From the NCBI RefSeq assembly GCF_007971385.1, contig NZ_CP042434.1, positions 5,394,001-5,458,000 of the forward strand: a stretch of DNA of 64,000 nucleotides, read 5' to 3'. The notes below the pieces were generated by a model. It was not told where the DNA came from and made no database searches. It saw only the letters and a list, made by a program, of their open reading frames with translations. This document shows positions 1 to 9,796 of this stretch, piece after piece. The position numbers and the translations under genes were made by a program. Each line of letters opens with the position of its first letter. The first letter of the stretch is position 1. Source of the DNA: Arachidicoccus ginsenosidivorans. GTDB taxonomy: Bacteria; Bacteroidota; Bacteroidia; Chitinophagales; Chitinophagaceae.

Positions 1-213
1 GAGGATGGTGTCGATTTAATAACCATAAGGGACCTACTTGGGCACTCAAGTGTGCAGACCACTGAGATTTATGCTAAAATATCAGCATCGAAAAGTAGGG
101 CTGCGATTGAAGCGGCGAGCAAAGAAATTGTTCCAAAAGAGGATGCAATATGGGAAACCGATTTTACTATAAAGGAATGGTTAAAAGACATGAGCCACAA
201 TAAAATTATGTAA
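1..213 (+). CDS. Tyrosine recombinase/integrase, C-terminal end (5' partial)
   Basis: The reading frame is open from the first base and ends in TAA at 211-213. It reads through a typical phage-integrase C-terminal box: IRDLLGHSSVQTTEIYAKIS contains the LGHSS...T..IY signature with the catalytic tyrosine. Enzymes of this family cut and rejoin DNA through that tyrosine. The catalytic Arg and His residues upstream lie outside the window, so activity cannot be judged. It sits beside IS remnants, which suggests an old integrative element or transposon. Family assignment is firm; the specific role is unknown. Confidence 0.85.
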   Translation, partial: EDGVDLITIRDLLGHSSVQTTEIYAKISASKSRAAIEAASKEIVPKEDAIWETDFTIKEWLKDMSHNKIM

Positions 214-286
214 AGTAAATTGTAAGATATGCATTGATAACCAATTTATTCAGTGCATATCTTTACATAAGAATAAACTTTACATA
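207..286. repeat. Nested inverted repeat after the integrase gene
   Basis: Outer arms TATGTAAAGT (207-216) and ACTTTACATA (277-286) enclose inner arms AAGATATGCA (about 225-234) and TGCATATCTT (about 256-265). The integrase stop codon lies at the left edge and the truncated IstA frame ends at the right edge. It could be a terminator, a recombination site or the end of a lost element. Confidence 0.5.
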
Positions 287-1024
287 TCCCTTAGATTGAG
301 GGTCCGATTTCTTACAGAAGTGAACTATTAATTTAAGTGATTCTACATATCCTCTGAACTCATTTGTCATTATCAGTTCTCCCTTATTTTCCGAAACCAG
401 AAAAACAGAATCCTGGTCATAAACAAGCAGATGAGGGATCCCCTTTAAATATTCAAATGCAAGGTTGTGAGCATCAATTGCAGATTTAGCGGTAAATGGT
501 GCTTCGATAAAATACACATACTTCATTCTAGACCTCGATAATACAATTACAAAGAATCGTACTTTCTTACGGCTTCCCTCTTTTGTAGTCATATAATATT
601 CACCAAAATCTACCTGAGCCTGCTGGCCATATGGCAATTCCTCAACCATCATCATTTCTCGAACTGATTGAACAAGGGGAATATTATGCTTCTGCCTAAC
701 GTAATGAACAAAATTATACACCGTCTTGGGGGCTACCTTGGGAAGGTCTGGCTTATTTTCTTTTAGCCAATCATGTACTTGGGCAGTCGAAGCTGCTGGT
801 GCTTTACGCAGGCGGGATACCACATAATCCTCATAGCGTTCAAGTAATTTGTTTCTGACTTTTGGAGTATTGAGGAATTTAGAAAACTCCTCTTCGGACA
901 TGGCTAGGATACTTTTTACAGTCCTCCTGTCAATGCCTAAGGTCTTACCTATAGACCTTAAGCTTACTTCTTGCTTTCGCAATTGTTTGACTTCGTAATA
1001 CATAATCTTCTTTTTTAAATTCAT
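263..1024 (-). pseudogene. IS21-family transposase IstA, C-terminally truncated
   Basis: The protein begins MNLKKKIMYYEVKQL and has an N-terminal helix-turn-helix (VSLRSIGKTLGIDRRTVKSI) followed by the start of the retroviral-type catalytic core. The first Asp is in QAQVDFGEYY and the second in LLVYDQDSV. The frame runs into DPQSKGYVKFILM and stops where the family has the third catalytic residue (a SKGKVE-like motif), so about the last third is missing. No istB follows. ATG 1022-1024 is preferred over the longer 1048 start because the extra residues look untranslated. The upstream side carries the repeat array expected of an IS21-type end. Clearly inactive. Confidence 0.85.
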
Positions 1025-1090
1025 ATTCGTGATTTTGATGAACCACAAATATCTTGATTATTAAATGATTATGTCAAACGAAGGGCTTCT

Positions 1091-1345
1091 CGTTACCGAA
1101 ATGGTACATCCTAATTACCGAAATGGCACTTTTCAATTACCAAAGTGGTACATGGAATACCGAAGTGGTACATGGAATACCGAAGTGGTACATCTTGATT
1201 ACCGAAATTGATCAATTCTCATTACCGAAATGGTTTTTTCGTTACTGAAATGGTACTTTTCACTTACCAAATTGGTACATAGAATACCGAAATGGATCAA
1301 TTCTGATTGCCGAAATGGTACGCCTTATTTGCGATAAAGTGGTAC
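1091..1345. repeat. About 12 tandem-spaced dyads, TTACCGAAATGGTAC type, ~21-bp period
   Basis: Copies or close variants of TTACCGAAATGGTAC start near 1093, 1114, 1137, 1157, 1177, 1199, 1222, 1241, 1264, 1283, 1307 and 1331. Each unit is a short dyad (TACC-N5-GGTA). The spacing of 19-24 bp is about two helical turns. The array lies directly upstream of the truncated istA. IS21 elements are known to carry several copies of a transposase-binding repeat at their ends, so this is probably the element end, although twelve copies is many. Several copies have diverged (TTACCAAAGTGG, TTGCCGAAATGG). Confidence 0.8.
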
Positions 1346-1459
1346 ATTGTTGCTTACTTATTACAGTATTGGCAAATGCGCACACTATGGGTTAAAAATC
1401 CATAGGTAGAAGGAGTGGCTAAAGCCGATTGAAAACCCTAAGCTAAAGCTCACTGTAAG

Positions 1460-1986
1460 CTACTCCAGAATAAAATTCTGTTCCCCATTGGGGCCGCTTC
1501 TGTGATGTTCTAAGTACTCCTAAGTCATAGCATCGGTTATGCCCACCCGTACTCCATGCTCCATAACCTATCCCCCAAAGGTGTCCCCCATAGTAACGTC
1601 GTCTTAACTTAAGGAAACTCCTCTAACAATTTCTTGGCGCTGCGACCTTTTAATCGGCGTACTAAATCCTTGACAGATAGACTACTTGGGTAACTGACTT
1701 GGAGTTGGATGTGCTCTTTGGATACAACTCCCTTTAGTATGCTGACATCCAGCACATCACAGGTTTGGCGTAATAGATCCCGACGTCTCAATTGAACGTC
1801 ACCTCGTAATACATCATAACGATATTTCGTGCACCAAACCAAATGCACGTGAAGCACACTAATGCTATGGCCTCCTTTTCGTACTTTTTCTTCCATCCCT
1901 CTAATATACAATAGATTTTTAGAAGCTAAAGCCTCGCCCTCCCAATTCACGCACCCTTCCAAATTAAAGGGTAAATTTTCATTCAA
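1460..1986 (-). pseudogene. IS200/IS605-family TnpA transposase (decayed)
   Basis: The likely start is MEEKVRKGGHSISVLHVHLVWCTKYRYDVL, at the family's usual beginning. The HUH motif, normally H-x-H, reads HIQ (SKEHIQLQVSYP), so one metal-binding His is lost. The frame stops at 1609 after LLEEFP. It continues in another frame as RRYYGGHLWGIGYGAWSTG and then, after a second shift, as ITDAMT-stop-EYLEHHR and NFILE, ending at 1460-1462. These are the conserved C-terminal blocks of the family. Two frameshifts, one nonsense codon and the changed HUH motif make this a real pseudogene and not only a sequencing artefact. Confidence 0.8.
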
Positions 1987-1989
1987 TCA

Positions 1990-2344
1990 ATGGCTTTAAA
2001 AAAACAGCTATGGGTAATTAGCCATTACACCAATTACAAATTGTTCTTTTTCACCTGTTAAGCCCAAATAAGCCACCAGGCTTGGGAGATTATTTGTTAA
2101 ATTTGAAAATATTTTTCACAGTGAGGCCCAAAATTCAAGATATTTTCAGAATGCTCCAATATCTATGCAGAAATGACCAGTTTATACAAAAAAATGGTTT
2201 AACCAGGGGATCCACCCTTCTAATACAAATACATGATAAAAAATTGACACCGTTATTGACTGCCTTTAAAAGCAACAATAAAATAACAAAAGTGAACCTC
2301 TTTTTTTATTTTTCGGTTTTTGGGCGATCTCTTTACTCATTGCC
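1990..2344. other. Gap without a supported gene
   Basis: The stretch is AT-rich. A 98-codon open frame (2082-2378) runs through it, but it overlaps the PAP2 gene in another frame and resembles nothing. The PAP2 frame itself is open back to 2282 and there encodes a hydrophobic stretch (LFLFFGFWAISLLIALL), so part of this gap may belong to that gene. Confidence 0.5.
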
Positions 2345-2911
2345 TTGCTATCAACCACCAAATACGGCTCATTCGTAGCGATCAACCATTTTAGGAGTTA
2401 TCCTGCTGATCTCATTTTTACCTTTTTTACCATACTGGGAAATGGCGTTATTCTGATTCCATTAGCTGGGCTATTTATTTGGAAAAAGAACTATGAGGTG
2501 CTCATTGGTGTGTTATTGGCGATCCTGCTCAATACACTTTTTGTCTCCATACTTAAACACGCCTTTGACCTACCCAGACCGCTGGCAAGTTATGGAGAAC
2601 ATATTGTCAGAACGGCTCACTGGATTAAACTACATACCAAATACGCATTCCCATCTGGGCATACGGCCTTGGCTTTTTGCCTAGGCTCCTACCTTTCACT
2701 GTCTTTTTACCGTTACAGGAACATAACTGTTCTTTGTTTCTTCTCTGCGGCACTTGTAGGTTATTCAAGAATATACCTTGGACAGCATTTTCTTCGAGAT
2801 GTCTGGCTGGGATCATTATTAGGTGTACTCATCGCAATTTTCACCTTTAGACTTGTTCAATACACGGCTACTAAATTAGCCATGAAAAGAAATAGAGACG
2901 CAAATCAATAG
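2345..2911 (+). CDS. PAP2-superfamily membrane phosphatase
   Basis: The protein has the three phosphatase blocks of the PAP2 (type 2 phosphatidic acid phosphatase) family in order: K-x6-RP (KHAFDLPRP, about residue 79), PSGH (PSGHTALAF, about 103) and SR-x5-H (SRIYLGQH, about 142). Hydrophobic segments lie between them. It would remove phosphate from a lipid such as undecaprenyl diphosphate or phosphatidylglycerol phosphate at the outer face of the inner membrane. The listed start is TTG. The frame is open back to 2282 without an ATG and encodes another membrane segment there, so the real protein may be about 20 residues longer. Substrate is not predictable from sequence. Confidence 0.85.
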   Translation: MLSTTKYGSFVAINHFRSYPADLIFTFFTILGNGVILIPLAGLFIWKKNYEVLIGVLLAILLNTLFVSILKHAFDLPRPLASYGEHIVRTAHWIKLHTKYAFPSGHTALAFCLGSYLSLSFYRYRNITVLCFFSAALVGYSRIYLGQHFLRDVWLGSLLGVLIAIFTFRLVQYTATKLAMKRNRDANQ

Positions 2912-3635
2912 CTAAACGGGCGACCGTTCTGGTATCCCTAGTCTTCATCATAAAATCATATTTTTTAAACCAGTTCCGTTTAGCCACCCATTTAGGAAAT
3001 CGGTGAATATATAAATTAATTTTTACATATTGCTGATACTGTGCAGTGGCAAATTAATTAACGGAATTCTCCGCTTTATGTGCAATCTCCTTTTTAATTA
3101 GTGCCACTTCAGATTTGTGCTTATTTGAATAACGTTTGCTTCAGCCCGCTACCACGATCCGACTCAGCGATTCACCTAATGGTTGCAGATAAAAACCATC
3201 ACTGAGTCTTTACTGATGTTGCATTAAAATATTTGGGGATCATACCCAACGAAATCCAAATGCGGGCTTAATGACCCTTTAATTTCAATAGAAAATTCGC
3301 ATTTTAGATCAGAGACATAATCTTTATTCGGTAAGTTCTCAATAATTATCACAAAAGGACAAATGCTTAGCGGGTATACGACCCCTCACTTCTTCTCTAA
3401 GGTTGTAATGATACACATTCGCACCTATACTCGATACCAGAATAATAACCAAAGGACAACAGGTTTTTAGCATAGTTCCCAAAAAGAATTAACGACAAAT
3501 TCAACTTATCAATAACAGGCAAATACAAACAGTTATATTCGCATGTTAAAAAAAAGTATGGATCACCATTGAATCAAAATGAAACCTTGCAATAGAGCCT
3601 ATTGTTCAGCGGTGATCCAAAATCATACTTAAAGA
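2912..3635. other. Intergenic region, no gene seen
   Basis: These 724 bases contain no convincing coding frame. A possible stem is formed by GCTAAACGG just after the PAP2 stop and CCGTTTAGC about 55 bases on. Nothing else recognisable was found. Confidence 0.5.
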
Positions 3636-4064
3636 TTAATCTCCCTTCACGGTCTTAATAAATTTACCATTCGCATCAAAAACATAGGCCATATTTTTAA
3701 CATCGGCCTCATAAGTTACAATGCCGTCTGCATCCACATTCTTTGACGCTTCTTTGACTTTCTTTTTAGCAGATTTAGCCATATAGTCAATCGCTGACTT
3801 GGGTAATTTACTGACAGCAATATCCGCCTCGGACATTATAAATTTACCCGCTGGACTATAAAGTGCTGAGTGATCTGTCCCATTGACCTTCCAGTTGCCC
3901 TCAAAATTACCATCTTCTAATTCCCATTTTGGATGCATAATGCCAGTATGATCTTTGGCAAAGGCATCTTTCACCTTTTGGGGCGCAGTATTTTGCGCTG
4001 AGGCTACGGTAAAAAAAGCCGATGCAATTAGCGTTACGAAGGACGCCCCCATCATTGTTTTCAT
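3636..4064 (-). CDS. Small secreted PepSY-like/DUF2874-type protein
   Basis: The protein has 142 residues if started at ATG 4062-4064 (MKTMMGASFVTLIASAFFTV...ASAQ), which gives a clean Sec signal peptide cut after ASA. The longer 4106 start would put charged and hydrophobic extra residues before it. The mature part has a W-E-x-E-D-G...F-E...V-N-G motif and a second copy of the same fold-like pattern (YEADVKNMAYVFDANGKFI), typical of periplasmic PepSY-like beta-rich proteins in Bacteroidota. Function is unknown; such proteins are often near efflux or sensor genes, and here an efflux operon follows on the opposite strand. Confidence 0.65.
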   Translation of the reverse strand: MKTMMGASFVTLIASAFFTVASAQNTAPQKVKDAFAKDHTGIMHPKWELEDGNFEGNWKVNGTDHSALYSPAGKFIMSEADIAVSKLPKSAIDYMAKSAKKKVKEASKNVDADGIVTYEADVKNMAYVFDANGKFIKTVKGD

Positions 4065-4107
4065 TTTAAAATATTTAAATGTTATTAGATATAGCAAATC
4101 TAACACC

Positions 4108-4407
4108 CCATACTGAAGATAATTAGAACTTAAAGATCCAAAATTTTATATATACTTACCCTTACAGGCCAACGCTATTTCCAAATTATTTTTTGCTACC
4201 TACATCTCATGTTCAGGTTGCCCCTAGTTATTCGCTTTACGCCTTACTCCAACCACCTATTTTAAATCACTACCTATCAATCCAGGTAAATATTCTTTAA
4301 TTGTTCAGTTAAAGAATAATCAGTAGCTATTTAAAGGCCCACTTAATCACTAAAATATCATTCGATTAATTCAAAATATCTTCAGATTTGGACTTCAACT
4401 TTGTCTA
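4108..4407. other. Divergent intergenic region
   Basis: These 300 AT-rich bases separate the minus-strand secreted protein from the plus-strand efflux operon and must hold both promoters. No clear TAnnTTTG element or operator was found. Confidence 0.4.
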
Positions 4408-5651
4408 ATGAAAAAAGCCTTTGGGTCTATATTATTACTTACAATCCTGCTTAGCGGCTCAGTTATCGCGCAACCAAAGGGGCTAGACTATTATCTTAAA
4501 ATGGCGGGCAACAATATCCCAAATCTTTTGGAGTTGCAAAATCAGGCCAAATCAATTGGGCTGGATAGCGCCAGATTAGAGGCATCCTACGGGCCCCAAT
4601 TTAGCGCCAACAGCAATCTATTATATGCACCGGTTATTGATGGTTGGGGCTATGACAAGGCTATAACCAATGGACAAAACATCGTGGGTGGTGTTACCTT
4701 AAGCAAAGAAATTATTGGCAAAAACAACCTCCAAACCAGACTTTCCAATTTCACCGTTCAAAAACAACAATTAAATAATAAAGCAGATTTATCCAAAAAG
4801 CACTGGAACAGACAATCACCGATCAGTATATCACCAGTTACGGCAACTTGCAACAATATTTATTAGCCCTTGAAATTGACAGTTTTCTACAAAATGAAGA
4901 CCAGGTACTACAAAGGCTGACTCGAGCAGCCACTTTTAAACAAACCGATTACCTCACTTTTAAGGTGGCTTTACAGGGCCAGCGCTTAGCTGTGCAAAAG
5001 GCCAGAGCGCTCTACCAAAATGATATTGGTACACTTAATTATTTATGCGGAATTGATGATTCATCATGGACTGTGCTCAAAGAACCCCTAATAGCAGATA
5101 GTGCACTCACCCCATTTGAAAACACACCCTATTTTCGAGGCTCAAAGCTAGATAGCATAAAAAACAGCAGTGATGCGAAGATTATCAAATTAAATTATAA
5201 ACCGAAAATAAGCATTTTTGCGGATGGTGGATATCAATCTTCCCTCATATCCCAAGCCTATAAGAATATAGGTACTAGTATAGGATTAACACTTACGTTA
5301 CCGCTGTATGATGGCCATCAAAGGCGACTTTCGCTGCTTCAAAATAAGTTATTGGAAAACACAAGAAAAGGTTACACAGATTATTATCACAAACAATATA
5401 ATCAGCAAATTATTCAGTTAACCCAACAACTGGATCAATATGAATCTATCATAAATGAGGGGGCACGACAATTAATTTATGCGCAGACCCTGGTGCAAGC
5501 CAATAAAAAACAACTAACTACCGGAGATATTCGCATGACTGATTACCTTTTATCGATAAACAATTACCTAAACCTAAGATCTGCCGTTATCCAAAATCAG
5601 ATGATCCGGCTTTCAATATTAAATCAATTACATCATATTATTCTAAAATGA
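4408..5651 (+). pseudogene. TolC-like outer-membrane efflux protein (one frameshift)
   Basis: The N-terminal part begins MKKAFGSILLLTILLSGSVIAQ, a signal peptide, and runs to the A5 run at 4795-4799. There the frame breaks. The next frame reads KALEQTITDQYITSYGNLQQ without interruption into the second part (ALEIDSFLQ... to the stop at 5651), so adding one A restores a protein of about 414 residues. The second half has the long helical repeats and GLTLTLPLYDG strand typical of outer-membrane efflux proteins. It would form the outer-membrane duct of the pump encoded downstream. Its stop overlaps the next start (ATGA), indicating one operon. The lesion may be a sequencing deletion. Confidence 0.8.
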
Positions 5652-6601
5652 GATATTTATTTCCGGTCATCGCCTCCATATTTGCATTTCTGACTGTCGG
5701 GTGTAGCAATTCCGCTACAGAGGATAGTGCTAATGGCGCTGATTCACAGCAACTGGTAGTGACCCCCGTAAGCGTTTGCACTGGCAGTTATCAGTCACTT
5801 AAGGACAGTATTGTGCTAAATGCATTCTCTAAATACCTGATGAGTGTGGATATAAAGGCTAATATAAACGGCTATATTAAAAGTACCGACCTGCACCTTG
5901 GAGATCAGGTTAAAAAGGGGCAATTGCTTTTTGTATTGCAAACTAAAGAATCTGAAAGCCTGGGCAATACCATTAACAACCTGGATTCCTCCTTTAAGTT
6001 TTCTGGCATCAGCCGGCTCAAAAGTACAACCGCAGGGTATATTACCATGATCAACCACCAGGTGGGTGACTACGTACAGGATGGAGAGATCCTTGCTAGT
6101 ATTACCGATAAAAACAGCTTTGGATTTATCTTGAATCTCCCGTTCCAGTACAGAGGACTCCTGCACATGCAGCAACAAATCAGTATTGAGCTACCTGACA
6201 ATACAAAGGTCCAGGGCGTCGTCTCAAAGATAATGCAACAAATGGATAGTATTTCCCAAACGCAAAAAGTTTTTTTAAAATCCACCTCAGGAAATATTCC
6301 TTCTAATCTATTGGCAAATGTTGTATTGATAACAAATGTAATATCTGGATTTACCCTGCCCAAAACATGTATCTATACCAATGAAAATCAGCAGCAATTC
6401 TGGGTCATGAAATTATTGAATGACTCCACAGCCGTCAAAATGCCTATCACAAAGATATTTGAAAATGATTCAAGCGTAGTTTTATCTGCATTACCCACCT
6501 CCTCTGCCACATCTGCTCCGGCACTCAGCGTGACGGATAGATTTGTAGCACAAGGTGGATACGGCCTGTCAGATACGGCGCATATAAGAATTGAACATTA
6601 G
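5648..6601 (+). CDS. RND efflux periplasmic adaptor (membrane fusion lipoprotein)
   Basis: The protein has 317 residues. It starts MRYLFPVIASIFAFLTVGC, a lipoprotein signal with the lipobox Cys at residue 19, so it is anchored to a membrane. The biotinyl-lipoyl-like half motifs are visible: INGYIKSTDLHLGDQVKKGQ near residue 73 and TAGYITMINHQVGDYVQDGE near 127. Only a very short segment separates the halves, so the usual alpha-helical hairpin is almost absent. It would link the TolC-like channel upstream (4-bp overlap) to the RND permease downstream. The substrate is unknown. Confidence 0.8.
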   Translation: MRYLFPVIASIFAFLTVGCSNSATEDSANGADSQQLVVTPVSVCTGSYQSLKDSIVLNAFSKYLMSVDIKANINGYIKSTDLHLGDQVKKGQLLFVLQTKESESLGNTINNLDSSFKFSGISRLKSTTAGYITMINHQVGDYVQDGEILASITDKNSFGFILNLPFQYRGLLHMQQQISIELPDNTKVQGVVSKIMQQMDSISQTQKVFLKSTSGNIPSNLLANVVLITNVISGFTLPKTCIYTNENQQQFWVMKLLNDSTAVKMPITKIFENDSSVVLSALPTSSATSAPALSVTDRFVAQGGYGLSDTAHIRIEH

Positions 6602-6691
6602 TGGCTACTTAAATGATCTCCTTACATAAAGGCAGCGATTTTTTGAATTAGTCAGCTCACAATCTATTATACATGAACAATAAACGCTCTC

Positions 6692-9600
6692 ATGAAAGCA
6701 TCTATGCGCGCACAATATAAGTTCCCTGTCATCATTTTGGCTGCGCTCACCCTTATCGCAGGTATTTTCACCTACTCCAGGATGAAAGTGGCCCTTTTTC
6801 CGGAAATCACTTTTCCAAAGATTAAAATTATTGTAGATGCCGGCCAGCAACCTGTCAGCCAAATGGCAGTCATGGTCACCAGACCCCTAGAAAATGCGAT
6901 CAAACAAGTGCCTGAGCTGACAACCATAAGAAGCACCACCAGTAGAGGGAGTTGTGAGATATCGGCCTATATGGACTGGAACGCCGATATCAATCTAAGC
7001 AAGCAGCAAATTGAGTCCCGAATAAATGAGATTCGTAATCAATTACCTAAGGACGTAACGATTAGCGTCGAGAAAATGAACCCTTCAATATTACCTGTCA
7101 TCGGTTATGCACTTAGTAGTAATACACTCAGTCCCATAGCGTTAAAAGAATTGGCCATTTATACCGTAAAACCGTTTTTATCGCAGGTCCAAGGGACCAG
7201 CGATATACGTATTATAGGAGGACAAACAAAGGAGTATTGGGTGCAATTAAATGCGGACAAAATGAGCGCACTGGGCATAACTCCGCAACAGGTTGCGCAA
7301 AGTTTCGCGAGTACTAATTTCATCCAGTCCAACGGTTATATGTCGGATTACCGGACGATGTATCTGACGCTCACAGATGCTCAACTAACAAGTCTGCAAC
7401 AAATAGCTGACATTGTCGTTAAAAATACAGGCAATAGAGTCATACAACTCAAAGATATCGCTGAGGTCCTGGTTCACCCGGCAAAACAGTACACTAAAAT
7501 TAATGCGAACGGAAAGCAAAGCATCTTAATAGCTGTTGTTAAACAGCCTAATGCCAACGTTGTGGATCTGGCAGCCTCCATGCAGGCAAAATTAGATGAG
7601 CTAAAAGCCTCCTTACCTAAGGGCGTTGATATAACCCCTTATTATAACCAGGCTGACTTTGTCAGTAGTGCGGTACACAGTGTTACGGATTGTCTATGGA
7701 TAGGCCTTTTGCTGGCAGTTATCGTAGCGGTTATCTTTTTAAAGTCCATCAAACCAAGTATTACGCTTTTACTAACCATTCCTTTAACGCTAAGCCTGAC
7801 TATTATCGTTTTATATCTTATAGGCCAGGATCTGAATATTATGACGCTTGGCGCTTTGGCTGCCTCCATAGGTCTGATCATAGATGATGCGATTGTCGTA
7901 GTGGAGCAAATTCAGCGCGCCCACGAAGAATCACCAGGTGACGCAGCCCACACGCTCGTAGGGAATGCTATCAGGTACTTGTTTAAAGCCATGCTGGGCT
8001 CTTCAATCAGCACCATTGTTATTTTTATCCCATTTGTGCTCATGTCTGGGGTAGCTGGAGCATATTTTAAGGTTATGACCAATACAATGATTATAACGCT
8101 TGTTTGCTCCTTTTTTACCACCTGGATATTTCTACCTGTTATCTACTTACTGTTATCAAAAACTAAAAGTAAAAAGAAGGCTACGTTACAAGCCCATAAA
8201 ATAAAAGAAAAAAAATGGGTTCGTTTTTTTATCACCCGGCCCGTTATTAGTCTCGTCTTTATCCTTTTGCTCATACTTTCAATTTTTGTGGTTCTACCTA
8301 AGCTTTCCACAGGCTTTTTACCGGAAATGGATGAAGGTAGTGTCGTTTTAGACTACAGCTCTCCACCTGGGACAACCCTTGAGCAGACCGACAAGATGCT
8401 CCAACAGGTGGAAAAGATCATTACCGCTAATAAATATGTACAGGCCTATAGCCGTAGAACAGGCACACAAATGGGCTTTTTTATCACCGAGCCTAATACG
8501 GGTGATTATTTAATTCAATTAAAGGATAAAAGAGATTTGTCTACAGATCAGATAATCAATGAATTACGTAAAAAATAGAGGCCTCCCAGCCAGGCTTACG
8601 TGTGGATTTCGGGCAAGTGATCGGCGATATGTTAGGAGATTTAATGACTTCAGCGCAAGCCATAGAAATTAAAATATTCGGCACGGATCCCAAAGTAATA
8701 CATACCTACAGTCAAAAGGTAGCAGCTATTGTTAACGGCGTGCAGGGGACGGCCGACGTATTTGATGGCATTACCGTTGCCGGGCCATCAATTAATGTGC
8801 ACCCTGATTTTACCAAATTATCACAGTACGCTATATCGCCGACTGATTTTCAGTTTCAGCTGCAATGCAATTTAGAAGGAAATGTTGTGGGCAATGTCTT
8901 TGATCCTTTGCAATTAACCCCTATTAGGTTAGTTTACCCCAATAATAATAATATGTCATTAAATAGCCTCCGCAACGAAAGCATCTTCCTTCCAAATGGA
9001 CAGCGGAAGCCCTTCTCCACATTTGCGACCGCTGATCTATCCAAGGGTGTAGCCGAACTTAACCGGGAAAATCTACAAAATATGGGCATTGTTAGTGCAA
9101 GGCTGGATAACAGAGATCTAGGCAGTACGATGCTCGAGATCCAAAATAAGATTAAAGCCCAGCTTCATTTACCCAATGGTTATACCATTGAGTATGGCGG
9201 GGCTTATGCGGAGCAACAACAGTCCTTTAAGGAGCTAGCGCTCATACTCGCCTTATCCAGTTTACTGGTTTTTACTACTATTCTATTTCTATTTAAGGAC
9301 CTGCGGCTGGCATTAATCATCTTACTTGTTTCCGTTCTGGGAGTAGCAGGTAGTTACCTGTTTTTATATCTGACAAATACGCCACTTAATGTGGGTAGTT
9401 ATACAGGTATTATCATGATCATCGGTATCATAGGGGAAAATGCTATTTTTACCTATTCCCAGTTCCTTGACTCTATAAACACAATGACCAAAGACCACGC
9501 AATCATTTATGCGATCAGTACCCGTCTGCGCCCCAAGTTAATGACCGCCATCGGTGCCATTATTGCGCTTTTACCATTAGCTCTTGGTATTGGAACTGGC

Positions 9601-9717
9601 GCTCAATTGCATCAGCCTTTAGCCATCGCTGTTATTGGTGGTTTTTTGGCCGCATTACCGCTGCTGTTAATCGTATTGCCAACTTTATTAAACCTGCTAA
9701 AATTCAAAAAAGCTTAA
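6692..9717 (+). pseudogene. RND efflux permease, CusA/HAE1 type (one frameshift)
   Basis: The first part (6692-8578) begins MKASMRAQYKFPVIILAAL and includes the porter domain and first membrane bundle with LGALAASIGLIIDDAIVVVE, the TM4 region with its proton-relay Asp pair. It stops just after an A6 run (8570-8575). Adding one A gives KKIEASQPGLRVDFGQVIGD and continues into the second part (to 9717), which holds the second porter domain and membrane bundle (IIMIIGIIGENAIF). The restored length is about 1008 residues, normal for RND pumps. The protein would use the proton gradient to drive export through the upstream adaptor and TolC-like proteins. The substrate cannot be assigned. Confidence 0.85.
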
Positions 9718-9733
9718 TTTATTTAAATGGCCG

Positions 9734-9796
9734 AGGTGGTGGATACCCACAACATAAGCAACATGAATACCATTGGTTTTTCTACCTCCACCACCT
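9734..9796. terminator. Inverted repeat between convergent genes
   Basis: AGGTGGTGGA (9734-9743) pairs with TCCACCACCT (9787-9796). It lies between the RND stop on the plus strand and the eptA-like stop on the minus strand. The 43-nt loop is long for a simple terminator, but the position between convergent genes and the following TTTATTT suggest that role. Confidence 0.5.

Noticed and set aside
1091..1345. Plasmid origin iterons
   Set aside because: No replication protein is nearby, and the array sits directly upstream of an IS21 istA, where multiple transposase sites are expected. Kept only as an alternative.
2082..2378. 98-codon plus-strand open frame
   Set aside because: It overlaps the PAP2 gene in another frame, has no recognisable features and no ribosome-binding site.
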